DNA of 42,195 bases, taken from VFZS01 sp964353255. Its GTDB lineage: Bacteria > Acidobacteriota > Terriglobia > Bryobacterales > Bryobacteraceae. The notes below the pieces were generated by a model. The model did no database searches. It saw only the letters and a list, made by a program, of their open reading frames with translations, and was not told the origin of the DNA. Position numbers and translations under genes: made by a program. Below are positions 22,674-30,940 of this stretch, piece after piece; positions within the stretch are counted from its first letter, which is position 1, and each line of letters begins with the position of its first letter. The stretch spans positions 1 to 42,195 of the forward strand of contig CAYGVJ010000031.1 of NCBI GenBank assembly GCA_964353255.1. The letters are read 5' to 3'.

Positions 22674-23046
22674 CAACTACTTCGTCGCCAGGGTCCTCGC
22701 GCGTGACCAGTGGCGAACGCAGGCGATTCAGGCGGCAGAACCAGGTCTCCGCTTCGTGACTTCCGCCCCAGTGATCAACGAGACTATCTCGCTACTCCAA
22801 GCCCGTGGCCAGCTCTCGGCAGCTCTCCAGTTCCTCCAAGAGATCCGCGCCAACCCGGAGGTGGAGATCGTCTACCTGGATGCGGCCCTGCAATCCGAAG
22901 CGTGGGACCTGTTCTGCCGCTGGGGCGGCTCGGGCGCCGGCGCCGTCGATTGCACCAGCTTCGCCATCATGCGCCGCTTGGGCATCAAGAAGGCCTTCAC
23001 CTTCGACCGCCACTTCCTCACCGCGGGATTCGAGATCCTGCGTTGA
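22654..23046 (+). CDS. PIN-domain toxin, VapC-like
   Basis: 130 residues. Probable Mg2+-dependent ribonuclease that cuts tRNA or rRNA when free of its antitoxin. All four acidic positions are visible: D6 (VFVDSNYF), E43 (INETISLL), D99 (GAVDCTSF) and D118 (TFDRHF). It overlaps the antitoxin gene and ends four bases before the convergent S15 hydrolase gene, so there is no room for a separate terminator. Confidence 0.88.
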   Translation: MTVFVDSNYFVARVLARDQWRTQAIQAAEPGLRFVTSAPVINETISLLQARGQLSAALQFLQEIRANPEVEIVYLDAALQSEAWDLFCRWGGSGAGAVDCTSFAIMRRLGIKKAFTFDRHFLTAGFEILR

Positions 23047-23049
23047 GCC

Positions 23050-25488
23050 CTACTTCCCCTTCAGCTCGGAAGCCGGGATCACCGGCAGCAGGACGTGCGA
23101 GGGGCGGCGCGCGTCGTGGTAGATGGTCTGCTCGGCCTTCACGTACTTGGTCTCGACTTCGTTGTGCCCGCCCGTGTTCAGGTTGCGGGAGAACAGCGGG
23201 AAAGACGCGGAGGCCACCTCGACTCGCAGCCGGTGACCGGCGGCAATCGTTATGCCCATCTGCCACAGGTCCAGCGTGTACTCGTAGATCTGGCCGGGCT
23301 TAAGCAGTTCCGGCTTGCTCATCGATCGCCGAAAGCGCGCCCGCAACTTCGCGCGACCCAGCGGAATCGGGAACATTTTCCCGTCTTTGTCCACCTCGGT
23401 CAGGGTCATGTGCCAATCCGTGTCGCGGGCCGAGGTAGAAGCATAGAGCACCGCCGAGACAGGCCCCGCAAACGTCAGCGGCTCCTTGAGCGGCTCGGAG
23501 ACATACACCAGGATGTCGCGCCGCGCCTGGGTGACCTTCTCGTGGTGCGCTTCGCGCTCCTTCTTCTTCTCCTCGGCGGAGCGGACGATCTTCTCTTGCT
23601 CCTCGGACTCTTCGTAGTAGAAGGGCGCAGGCGTGGGGTCCCCGGGATCGTAGACGTAACGATCGGGCGTTGAGTTGGCCGGCGGCGGCTGGTTGCTCAG
23701 GCGCCCGTCGCCCTTGGAGGTGTTGGCCTGGCCACCGCTGACGAGGTACCACTTCTCGAAGCGCGTCACGGGCAGCGGATAGACATCGCCCTCCAGCCAC
23801 TTGTTCGAACCCATCGCGAAGATCTTCACCAGCGGCTCCTTGGCGATGCCGTTGTCGATGCCTTTCAGCCAGTAATCGAACCAGCGGAGGTAGTCGCGCT
23901 GGAGATCGATGATGGCCTGCGGCCCGAAGTCTTCATCACCGATGCGCCGCATGGCTTGGTCGGTGTGCCCCCACGGACCCAGCACCAGCTTCTGGTAGGG
24001 ATGGCCGCTCTCCTTCATCCGCAGATAGTTCAGCTTGCTGCCGATGCCGTCGCCGTCAAACCAGCCGGACTGGTGGAACACCGGGATGCGTACGTTCTTC
24101 AGGCGCTCCAGGAAGTTGGCCTGCTCCCAGTAGGCGTCGTTGGTGGGGTGCTGGATCCACTTGCGCCAGTACGGGTTCTCCTTGCCCAGCACCACCTTGT
24201 CCAGGTCGATCACCGGCAGCGGCTGGAGCAGCTTCATGTACTTCTTCTCCATGATCCGGCTCAGCGCGACGCCCCCCAGGTCGGCGGTGGCGTTGCTCTC
24301 CAGGATGTCCGCCCACCAGATAGCGCCCAGCGTAAAGAACGTTCCGTACTCGTAGGGAATGTTGTAGAAAGGATCCGGCGGCGCCACGTTGGGGATGATG
24401 GTCACCAGGTGCGGCGGGCGCTGGCTGGCCGCCCACCACTGCACCCAGCCCACGTAGGAGCCGCCGATCATGCCCACCTTGCCTGTGGACCAGGGCTGGC
24501 TGGCCAGCCACTCGATGGTGTCGTAGCCGTCCTTGGGATCGTTGATGAACGGCTCCCAGGTGCCCGGCGAGGAAAAGCGGCCCCGGCAGTCCTCGACCGC
24601 GAAGACGTAGCCGCGCCGCGCATAGTAACGGGCCTGGAGCTCGACCATCTCCTTCTTGTACGGCGTGCGCACCAGGATCACCGGGAACTTGCCTTCGGCC
24701 ACGGGCAGATAGATGTCGGTGGCGAGCTTCACTCCGTCGCGCATCGGCGCGCCCACGCCGCGCTCCACCTTGACTTCGTACTTGGCCGCAGACAGCAGCG
24801 GGTCCACCTGGGGCGCCTGGCGCAACACCTCGTAGCCCTCCCGCACGTAGGCGGCGTACTGGGCGGGCACGTCGGCCAGATACAGCTTGCCCTCGGCGTC
24901 CACCCACAGGGTGATGTCCACGCCCGGCAAGCCATAGACGTAGCGCGCAAACTCCATGTCCTTGCCGCCCACCGTGCGCTCGACCTTGTCCTTGTACTCG
25001 AGCGAGGCCTCCATCATCACGCCCGGGATGATCAGCAGCGGGAAGCTCTGCTTGCCGCCCTTGCTCTTGTCGTAGAGCCGCACGGCGTGGCTCATCAGCG
25101 CGGGCGCGTAATTGCCGAACAGGCGGGCATCAGGCTTGATCTGGACGGTCTCGGTCTTCTCCTTGAACGTCCAACGAAGCTGGCTGCCCTCCCGCACGGT
25201 GACGACGGGACCTTGCGGCCCCTTGCCGTCAATCCTCACCCAGCGGCCGTCCTTATCGACGGCGATGACGGTGCTGATGTTGAGCGTCTGGCCCGCCACC
25301 GACAGCGTGACCTCGGTGTCGAAGGCTCCGTCCGGCTGCCAGCGGAACTTGAGGGTGCCCAGGCGGTCCTCATTCCGATAAAGCAGGAAAACGCCCTCGT
25401 CCTTGAAGCCCGAAATCGGCGCCGGCTGCGCCAGCGCGCACGGGATCATCATGAACCCGCACAGCAACGTACGAACCCACCGCACCAT
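23050..25488 (-). CDS. Secreted CocE/NonD S15-family hydrolase (X-Pro dipeptidyl-peptidase-like)
   Basis: 812 residues with a signal peptide (LLCGFMMIPCALAQ). An N-terminal beta-rich domain of about 240 residues (KFRWQPDGAFDTEVTLSVAGQ) precedes the catalytic core. The core starts MRDGVKLATDIYLPVAEGKFPVILVRTPY, has EDCRGRF, and carries the nucleophile in GMIGGSYVGWVQW. LGPWGHTDQ contains the likely catalytic His. The C-terminal jelly-roll (PLTFAGPVSAVLYASTSARDTDWHMTLTEVD region) is the PepX-C domain. Likely an esterase, amidase or acylaminopeptidase acting outside the cytoplasm. A Lys/Glu-rich stretch (SEEQEKIVRSAEEKKKERE) interrupts the core-to-C-domain linker. Confidence 0.88.
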   Translation of the reverse strand: MVRWVRTLLCGFMMIPCALAQPAPISGFKDEGVFLLYRNEDRLGTLKFRWQPDGAFDTEVTLSVAGQTLNISTVIAVDKDGRWVRIDGKGPQGPVVTVREGSQLRWTFKEKTETVQIKPDARLFGNYAPALMSHAVRLYDKSKGGKQSFPLLIIPGVMMEASLEYKDKVERTVGGKDMEFARYVYGLPGVDITLWVDAEGKLYLADVPAQYAAYVREGYEVLRQAPQVDPLLSAAKYEVKVERGVGAPMRDGVKLATDIYLPVAEGKFPVILVRTPYKKEMVELQARYYARRGYVFAVEDCRGRFSSPGTWEPFINDPKDGYDTIEWLASQPWSTGKVGMIGGSYVGWVQWWAASQRPPHLVTIIPNVAPPDPFYNIPYEYGTFFTLGAIWWADILESNATADLGGVALSRIMEKKYMKLLQPLPVIDLDKVVLGKENPYWRKWIQHPTNDAYWEQANFLERLKNVRIPVFHQSGWFDGDGIGSKLNYLRMKESGHPYQKLVLGPWGHTDQAMRRIGDEDFGPQAIIDLQRDYLRWFDYWLKGIDNGIAKEPLVKIFAMGSNKWLEGDVYPLPVTRFEKWYLVSGGQANTSKGDGRLSNQPPPANSTPDRYVYDPGDPTPAPFYYEESEEQEKIVRSAEEKKKEREAHHEKVTQARRDILVYVSEPLKEPLTFAGPVSAVLYASTSARDTDWHMTLTEVDKDGKMFPIPLGRAKLRARFRRSMSKPELLKPGQIYEYTLDLWQMGITIAAGHRLRVEVASASFPLFSRNLNTGGHNEVETKYVKAEQTIYHDARRPSHVLLPVIPASELKGK

Positions 25489-25579
25489 TTGTCTCCTCCT
25501 GAAAAGTTCCTACGCTTTCCCGCGCAAAGCGTTCCGCCGAATGGCAGGCGCCACTCACTCCACTGTAACCTGTTTCTTG

Positions 25580-26476
25580 ATGTCCCTTTTCAACCCCGTC
25601 CCGCCCCGCGACTTCTGGTCGCGCTTCCGCCCCACGCTGGCCTACTGGATGCAGACCGAAGTCCACGTTTACGGCTTCTCGATCGCCGCCAACGTGCTGC
25701 TGTCCTTCTTCCCCTTTCTGATCGTCATCTTCTCAGTGTGCCGCCACACCCTGGGCTGGACGGCGACGGTGGATGCCATCGACCTGGTGCTCAGCGACTA
25801 CTTCCCGGGACAACTGGGAGACAAAGGGGCGTTCCTGGATTTCATCCGCCGCAACCTGCTGGCCACGGCGGGGTCACGGCGGACGCTCGAAGTGGTCTCG
25901 CTGCTGCTGTTGCTGTTCACGGCTAACGGCATCTTCGAGCCGCTGGAGGTGGCCTTCAACCGGGTCTGGGGCATCACCCGGAACCGCAGCTACGTGAGGA
26001 ACCAACTGATCAGCCTGGGCCTGATCTTCGCCTGCGGCACGCTGGCTCTGATCTCCGCGGTGCTGACCGGCGTGAACGTGAAGTGGCTGGGCGAAACTTC
26101 CACCTGGGCCCGCTTCGTGGAGGTGACCATCCTCAAGCTGGCCGCCATACCGCTGTCCATCCTGGGTCTGTTTCTCATCTACTGGCTGCTGCCTAATGGC
26201 CGGATCGCGCCGCGGCAGGTCCTGCCGGCGGCAATTGTGGTGGGCCTGGCTCTGGAGGTGCTGAAACACATCAACATGCTGACCTGGCCCCTGTGGCGCA
26301 GCAAGCTGGTAGCCGAGTACGGTCCTTTCACCTACTCGGTGACCATCCTGCTGTGGGGCTTCCTGGGGGCGATGGTCGTGCTGGCCGGAGCGGAGTGGAC
26401 GGCGCGGCGGCGCCCGGCGGAGGGAGCAGACCCGTCGGCCCAATTGCAGACTGAGGGGCGAAGCCCCTATACTTGA
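25580..26476 (+). CDS. YihY/UPF0761-family inner membrane protein
   Basis: 298 residues with six predicted helices. Once called ribonuclease BN in error; function unknown, possibly transport or envelope homeostasis. Recognisable segments: FSIAANVLLSFFPFLIVI in the first helix, NGIFEPLEVAFNRVWGI after the third, and IYWLLPNGRIAPRQVLPAAI, the family signature, before the fifth. I start at the ATG at 25580 (MSLFNPVPPRDF); a longer open frame to 25403 overlaps the divergent S15 gene and has no family-like sequence. A hairpin lies inside the last codons. Confidence 0.82.
   Translation: MSLFNPVPPRDFWSRFRPTLAYWMQTEVHVYGFSIAANVLLSFFPFLIVIFSVCRHTLGWTATVDAIDLVLSDYFPGQLGDKGAFLDFIRRNLLATAGSRRTLEVVSLLLLLFTANGIFEPLEVAFNRVWGITRNRSYVRNQLISLGLIFACGTLALISAVLTGVNVKWLGETSTWARFVEVTILKLAAIPLSILGLFLIYWLLPNGRIAPRQVLPAAIVVGLALEVLKHINMLTWPLWRSKLVAEYGPFTYSVTILLWGFLGAMVVLAGAEWTARRRPAEGADPSAQLQTEGRSPYT
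26454..26468 (+). terminator. Hairpin within the 3' end of the YihY-like gene
   Basis: AGGGGC-GAA-GCCCCT, a 6-bp stem with a stable GNA-type loop, ends eight bases before the end of the stop codon. May act as terminator or 3' end stabiliser. No T-run. Confidence 0.4.
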
Positions 26477-26528
26477 TGTTTATCACCCAGCCCAACCGCG
26501 GGAATCTCTTAATCTGAGGAATGGTTCG

Positions 26529-27923
26529 ATGCCCCAATCAGGCCATGTGAGCCGGCGCGACTTGCTCCGAGGCGCCGGGAGTGTAACTGCCGCCGCTGCC
26601 GCCGTCAGACTCCAGGGGGCGCCGGCGATTCATACCGTCAGAGCCGCTAGCATCCAGGTCCCTTACGGCATTGTGGGGACCGGCAGCCGCGGCCAGTATC
26701 TTCTGAATCACCTCTCCAAGATGGACGTGGGCCGCTGCCTGGCCGTTTGCGACATCTATGAGCCGAATCTCAAGAAAGGCGCGGCGGCCGCAGGCAGCAA
26801 CCCGACGGCCTACAAAGATTATCGCGAGCTGCTGGCGCGCCAGGACCTCGACGCCGTGCTGGTGGTGACGCCGCTGTACATGCACTTCCCCATCGTGCGC
26901 GACGCCCTGCTGGCCGGCAAGCACGTCTTCTGCGAGAAGAGCCTGGTATTCAAGCCCGAGGAGGTGCATGCGCTCCGCGCGCTGGCGCGGGAGCGGCCCA
27001 AGCAGGTCATCCAGGTCGGGCTCCAGCGCCGCTACAGCCAGTTCTACCAGACCGCCAAGCAGATGATCGACAAGGGCATGCTGGGCAAGGTCACCCACGT
27101 TGCCGCCCAATGGAACCGCAACCCGGGCTGGCGGATGAACCCCGACCCCAAGCTCCGGCGGCAGCTCAGTTGGCGGCTGTTCCGCGAGTACTCCGGCGGC
27201 CTGACCGCCGAGCTGGGCTCGCACCAGATCGACGTCGCCGACTACATCTTCGGCTCCAGCCCCGAGTACGTGGTCGGCGTGGGCGGCCTGGACTACATCA
27301 AGGACGGACGCGACGTCTTCGACAACATCCAGCTCATCTTCAGGTACCCGCAGGGCCAGAAGATGACCTACCAGTCCATCAGCACCAACAAGCACCTGTC
27401 TCTCTTCACCGGCGGCCGCACCGAGTTCGGCGAGCTCATCATGGGCACCGATGGCTCCATCGAGATCACCGTGGGCACCGACAACGAGCCGGCCATCGGC
27501 CTGTGGTACTACGAGCCCGGCCCGAAGACCGAGAAGGCCCCGGACACCAAAGAGCGGGCGGCCCTGGCAACCGCCACGCTGACCACCACCGCGGGCGGAC
27601 AGAAGGGCTACCCCATCCTGCTGGCCCGGGACCAGATCAGCGGCAGGGAATCGTTCCTCGACCGCGAAATGAAGTTCGCCCGCCGCTGGCTGTACTCGAA
27701 GGGCATCATGGCGCCGCAGGAGGACGCCAACCCGGTCGATACCCAGCTTGCCAGCTTCTTCGAGTGCACGCGGACTGGGAAGCGGCCCGCGGCGGATCTC
27801 GAAATAGGCCTGGGCGATTCCACTATGGTCATCCTGGCCAACTTGGCCATGGATGAGGGCCGCGGCGTCTACTTCAGCGAAATCGAGAAGATGGGGCGCA
27901 CGCCGTCCGCCAAGAAAGCCTAG
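26529..27923 (+). CDS. Tat-exported Gfo/Idh/MocA oxidoreductase
   Basis: 464 residues. A Tat signal (SRRDLLRGAGSVTAAAAAV, twin Arg at 9-10) implies export in the folded, cofactor-loaded state. The Rossmann motif is GIVGTGSRG. The usual EKP is EKS here (HVFCEKSLVF), keeping the catalytic Lys. The C-terminal domain is typical of the Planctomycetes/Acidobacteria exported subfamily (GLTAELGSHQIDVADYIFG, GTDGSIEI). It probably acts on sugars, but the substrate is unknown. Its TAG overlaps the TAG of the convergent gene within CTAG. Confidence 0.87.
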   Translation: MPQSGHVSRRDLLRGAGSVTAAAAAVRLQGAPAIHTVRAASIQVPYGIVGTGSRGQYLLNHLSKMDVGRCLAVCDIYEPNLKKGAAAAGSNPTAYKDYRELLARQDLDAVLVVTPLYMHFPIVRDALLAGKHVFCEKSLVFKPEEVHALRALARERPKQVIQVGLQRRYSQFYQTAKQMIDKGMLGKVTHVAAQWNRNPGWRMNPDPKLRRQLSWRLFREYSGGLTAELGSHQIDVADYIFGSSPEYVVGVGGLDYIKDGRDVFDNIQLIFRYPQGQKMTYQSISTNKHLSLFTGGRTEFGELIMGTDGSIEITVGTDNEPAIGLWYYEPGPKTEKAPDTKERAALATATLTTTAGGQKGYPILLARDQISGRESFLDREMKFARRWLYSKGIMAPQEDANPVDTQLASFFECTRTGKRPAADLEIGLGDSTMVILANLAMDEGRGVYFSEIEKMGRTPSAKKA

Positions 27924-28492
27924 AAAGTCGGCTCGCCCCGGTAACGCATCTCCCTCAACCGGAACTCCGCCCACCGGTAAGGGCTCGGCAGCCCGGGGAG
28001 GTAAAGCTCGAAGCGCAGCGCCTGGTCCTGCGGATCCACTTCTCTCGGGAACACCAGACGCAGGCAGGGATCCGTCGGGGCCGGGGGGAAATGCCCCGTC
28101 AGGCGGTACTTGCGCCGCCCAATTCTGAGGACGGATTCCTTTTCCATCCGGCGTATCTCCGCCTCTTCCGTCAGTGCCCGCCCACCGGGCAGGCGGACAG
28201 CCAGAACGATGACGCTGCCCTGGTTATCGCGCAGGAACTTGCGGTACTCCTCGCTGACCGTATCCTCGCCGGGGGACGGCGCATGGTTTCGGCGAATGAG
28301 TCCCGCTTCGGCCTCCTGGACGGGCCGCGCCGTAGCCAGGTAGACCGGAACGCCGCCGTCGCCGTGCGCGGCGGTCGCCTCCTGGGCCCAGGGCGAGTCG
28401 GTGAGCAGTTGCCGGATCTCTTCGTCCGTCCAAGCGGAGGGCGGCCGCGCTTCCCAAAACGGCGGCGCCAGCAGGATCAGCAAGGCCAGCAT
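27920..28492 (-). CDS. Small secreted protein of unknown function
   Basis: 190 residues. N-terminal hydrophobic stretch (MLALLILLAPPFWEA) looks like a signal peptide. It is followed by WTDEEIRQLLTDSPWAQ, a phrase I associate with a family of small acidobacterial secreted proteins, and a beta-rich C-terminal half (GRRKYRLTGHFPP, LRLVFPREVDPQDQALRFELYLPG). No catalytic motif seen. It starts 12 bases after the threonine dehydratase-like gene with GGAGAG before the ATG, so probably the second gene of that operon. Confidence 0.6.
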   Translation of the reverse strand: MLALLILLAPPFWEARPPSAWTDEEIRQLLTDSPWAQEATAAHGDGGVPVYLATARPVQEAEAGLIRRNHAPSPGEDTVSEEYRKFLRDNQGSVIVLAVRLPGGRALTEEAEIRRMEKESVLRIGRRKYRLTGHFPPAPTDPCLRLVFPREVDPQDQALRFELYLPGLPSPYRWAEFRLREMRYRGEPTF

Positions 28493-28504
28493 TCGGCTCT
28501 CCCT

Positions 28505-29458
28505 CTAAAGCCCACACAGTGTTTCAAAATCCACGTTACCGCCGGACAGGATCACGCCGACCGAGCCCACACCGGCCGGCAGTCTGCCGTAGAGCACCGC
28601 CGCGGCGCTCACTGCTCCGCTGGGCTCGACCAGGATCTTCAAGCGCGACAACAAGAACTTGACCGTGGCGCGGATCTCGTCCTCGCTCACCAGCAGAATG
28701 TCCTCGACCAAGGCTTGAAGAATCGGGAACGTGACTTCGCCGGGGCGGGTGGCGCGCAGGCCGTCCGCCAGGGTGCTCGGCGGAGGTATTTCCACCCGGC
28801 GGCCGGCGCGGAAAGACAGAAAAGTGTCGTTGGCGTCTTCAGGTTCCGCGCCGAAGACGCGGATCTGAGGACGGAGGCCCTTGGCGGCTATGGCGCACCC
28901 CGAAAGCAGCCCGCCGCCGCCCACCGGGGCGATCAGGGCGTCCAGTTCCGGCGCTTGCTCCAGGAACTCCAGGGCGGCCGTCCCCTGACCGGCGATGGTC
29001 CACGGGTGGTCGAAGGGAGGAACCAGGGTGGCGCCGCTGCGCTCGGCGATGCAGGCGGCGATGCTCTCCCGGCTCTCGCGCAGGCGATCATAGGTGACGA
29101 TGGTGGCGCCTTGGGCTCGGGTGGCCTCCCGCTTCGAGCGCGGGGCGTCGGCCGGCATCACCAGGGTCGCAGGGGCGCCCACATGCCTGGCCGCCAGAGC
29201 CACCGCCTGGGCGTGGTTGCCCGAGGAGAAGCTCACCACGCCCCTGCCCAGGTCGGCCGGGGGGATCGAGAAGATGAAGTTCGCGGCGCCGCGGATCTTG
29301 AAGGAGCCGCCGCGCTGGAAGTTCTCGCACTTGAAAAAGGCCGGCCGGCCGGCCTGGCTGTCGAAGCTGCGCGAGGTGAGCACTGGGGTGCAGCGGGCGA
29401 TGGGCCGGATCCGTTGGGCCGCCGCCTGTATCTCCTGGATCCCCACAACCTGCGCCAT
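28505..29458 (-). CDS. PLP-dependent threonine/serine dehydratase-like enzyme
   Basis: 317 residues, the length of catabolic threonine dehydratases or serine racemases without the regulatory ACT domain. Fold type II PLP enzyme: the Schiff-base Lys is K54 in QRGGSFKIRGA, the phosphate-binding loop is SSGNHAQ (78-84), and the glycine loop is GGGGLLSG. Converts L-threonine or L-serine to the 2-oxoacid and ammonia; TdcB-, racemase- or IlvA-like specificity cannot be separated here. ATG at 29458. TACAAT on the minus strand ends exactly six bases before it and there is no Shine-Dalgarno. Confidence 0.87.
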   Translation of the reverse strand: MAQVVGIQEIQAAAQRIRPIARCTPVLTSRSFDSQAGRPAFFKCENFQRGGSFKIRGAANFIFSIPPADLGRGVVSFSSGNHAQAVALAARHVGAPATLVMPADAPRSKREATRAQGATIVTYDRLRESRESIAACIAERSGATLVPPFDHPWTIAGQGTAALEFLEQAPELDALIAPVGGGGLLSGCAIAAKGLRPQIRVFGAEPEDANDTFLSFRAGRRVEIPPPSTLADGLRATRPGEVTFPILQALVEDILLVSEDEIRATVKFLLSRLKILVEPSGAVSAAAVLYGRLPAGVGSVGVILSGGNVDFETLCGL

Positions 29459-29464
29459 GCTCGC

Positions 29465-29470
29465 ATTGTA
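29465..29470 (-). promoter_or_regulatory. -10 box of the threonine dehydratase-like gene
   Basis: TACAAT on the minus strand, six bases (GCGAGC) before the ATG; the predicted start site is the A of the ATG. The rest of the 300-bp gap up to the tRNA (29471-29758) shows only an 8-bp inverted repeat (GCGTCCAA and its complement, about 29556-29597) and a TAGAAT at 29737-29742 that may serve the tRNA. Confidence 0.45.
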
Positions 29471-29758
29471 CAGGAGCGGGGCGGGCCATCTGGCGGGCAA
29501 ACGCAATACCAGTGAGAGGAATTGTTTACCGTAACGACTAATTAGTGCTGTCCCAAGCGTCCAACTGTCTCCATCGCCCAGGCGACTTGGACGCGTAAAA
29601 CCAAGGGACCATCCTGCGTTGCATCGCCACATAGCCGCAGGCTGCAAGCCGGGGAGTGGGGCGGAAGCTGGGACCCGCCCCTCTCCCCGGACCTCCGTTC
29701 GCCCCGGCATGCCCCGCCTTGTCTGCGCCCACAGTGTAGAATCAGAGGTGCGCCGCGC

Positions 29759-29835
29759 GGGCGGTTAGCTCAGCCGGTCAGAGCGCCTGCCTTACAAGCA
29801 GGAGGTCGGAGGTTCGAGCCCTCCACCGCCCACCA
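29759..29835 (+). tRNA. tRNA-Val(TAC), left copy
   Basis: 77 nt with encoded CCA. Acceptor stem GGGCGGT/ACCGCCC, D-arm GCTCAGCCGGTCAGAGC, anticodon stem CCTGC/GCAGG with loop CTTACAA (anticodon TAC at 29793-29795), T-arm GGAGGTTCGAGCCCTCC. Identical to the copy at 36950. Probably the original gene and the left attachment site of the island. Confidence 0.95.
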
Positions 29836-30006
29836 GGGATTCCAAATCGGAACAGATGCAACCACCCCCCGCTGACCATCGCCACGCTCTCCACCGGCCG
29901 CCCCCTCGTGCCGCTTGACAAACACTGCGGGCGACCGTCCACCACACCTTCGACCCGACTCCTCTACCTTTGACCTATCATAGAGAGGAGGAGTTTCAAC
30001 TGCCGT

Positions 30007-30231
30007 ATGCGCTTCGAACGCATTACGATAGATCCGGCGGTGGCGACGGGAAAGCCATGCATTCGTGGGTTGCGGTTCCCCGTCTCCCGTCTGCTGGGGC
30101 TTCTGGCAGCAGGGGAGACCAAGGGGTCCATCCTCAGGGCCTTCCCCTACCTGGAGCCTGAAGACATTGACGAAGCGCTGCGGTATGCAGCCTACCTCGC
30201 GGACGAGGAAACGGTCGAGTTCGTTCGATGA
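30007..30231 (+). CDS. DUF433 antitoxin-like protein
   Basis: 74 residues. MRFERITIDPAVATGKPCIRGLRFPVSRLLGLLAAG is the DUF433 signature (ITIDP, GKPCIRGLR), a winged-helix-like DNA-binding fold. DUF433 genes are typically paired with DUF5615 toxins, as here: the ATG of the next gene overlaps its stop (ATGA). An AGAGGAGGAG stretch lies about 15 bases upstream of the ATG, farther than usual. The 170 bases between the tRNA and this gene hold nothing else recognised. Confidence 0.82.
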   Translation: MRFERITIDPAVATGKPCIRGLRFPVSRLLGLLAAGETKGSILRAFPYLEPEDIDEALRYAAYLADEETVEFVR

Positions 30232-30590
30232 AATTCCTCGTCGATATGCCCTTATCGCCCGACGTGGCGGCGTGGCTGGGGGCCCAGGGCCACGATGCCG
30301 TGCATGCCACCTGGCTGGGGCTGAATCAGGCCCCCGACTCGGAGATTCTGCGGACTGCCACCGTGGAGGGCCGAGTGTTGATCACAGCAGACCTGGACTT
30401 TCCGCGGTTGCTTGCCACTATGCAGGCAGCCGGCCCTGGACTGATCCTTCTCCGCGGAGGCAACTACAGCGAGGCGGAGGCCATTGATGCTGTGCGAAGG
30501 GTCTTGGCGGCCATTCGCGACGAGGAATTGCCGAGGTCCATTGTCGTTGTTGATCACGAAAAGATCCGGAGACGAGCGCTACCAGTGTGA
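30228..30590 (+). CDS. DUF5615 PIN-like toxin
   Basis: 120 residues. MKFLVDMPLSPDVAAWL, HDAVHATWLG, and ITADLDFPRLL are the DUF5615 (Mut7-C/PIN-like) pattern, with acidic residues D6, D37, D55 and D57 that would bind metal. Probable ribonuclease toxin partnered with the DUF433 protein, with which it shares four bases. Directly after the stop lies a 10-bp inverted repeat. Confidence 0.82.
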   Translation: MKFLVDMPLSPDVAAWLGAQGHDAVHATWLGLNQAPDSEILRTATVEGRVLITADLDFPRLLATMQAAGPGLILLRGGNYSEAEAIDAVRRVLAAIRDEELPRSIVVVDHEKIRRRALPV

Positions 30591-30620
30591 CCAAGCAGGC
30601 GGCGGTCGCGCTGCTTGGTC
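30589..30620 (+). terminator. Hairpin after the toxin-antitoxin operon
   Basis: Perfect 10-bp arms GACCAAGCAG and CTGCTTGGTC with a 12-base loop begin inside the TGA of the DUF5615 gene. Probably a terminator. It overlaps the 5' part of the tRNA-Val relic, so it could also be part of an old attachment site. Confidence 0.45.
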
Positions 30621-30665
30621 AGTACAGGAGGTCGGAGGTTCGGGGCATCCACCGCCCGCCAGGGG
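30601..30665 (+). pseudogene. Decayed tRNA-Val copy 1 (old attachment site)
   Basis: GGCGGT and GGTCAG sit at the same spacing as in the intact tRNA, and after a deletion of the anticodon arm the sequence runs CAGGAGGTCGGAGGTTCG (18 identical bases), then CCACCGCCCGCCAGGGG, which matches the acceptor end and flank with one change. The anticodon is lost, so it cannot be a working tRNA. Confidence 0.75.
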
Positions 30666-30940
30666 TCAACGCTCATCGCCCGGTTCGGGGACCAAGGTCC
30701 CTTCAAGGAAAGGTGTTGTGACCAGGCAAGTTGAGGCGGTTTGTCAGAGCGGGCTCCTGCCGCCGTTGCAGCCGCTCGCGCTTGGAGAGCGCCAGCGGGT
30801 CATACTAAAGCTCTCGGAGCCCCCGGCGGCGGAGAGAGAATCGCGCGATATCGAGTTTCTCCTTCCGACAGCGTATCCCAGCGCAGAGCACTCGCTACTG
30901 CCCTTCGCATCGGGGACGCGATTGTGGGATTCTCTTAGAG

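Noticed and set aside
25403..25579. N-terminal extension of the YihY-like protein
   Set aside because: It overlaps the divergent S15 gene, has no membrane-protein-like sequence and lacks a ribosome site.
30601..30665. A functional third tRNA-Val
   Set aside because: The anticodon arm is deleted, so it can only be a relic.
30741..30938. Small frame before the MmeI-like gene as a possible controller protein
   Set aside because: 65 codons, Ala/Arg-rich, no helix-turn-helix and no ribosome site. It starts next to a possible tRNA scrap.
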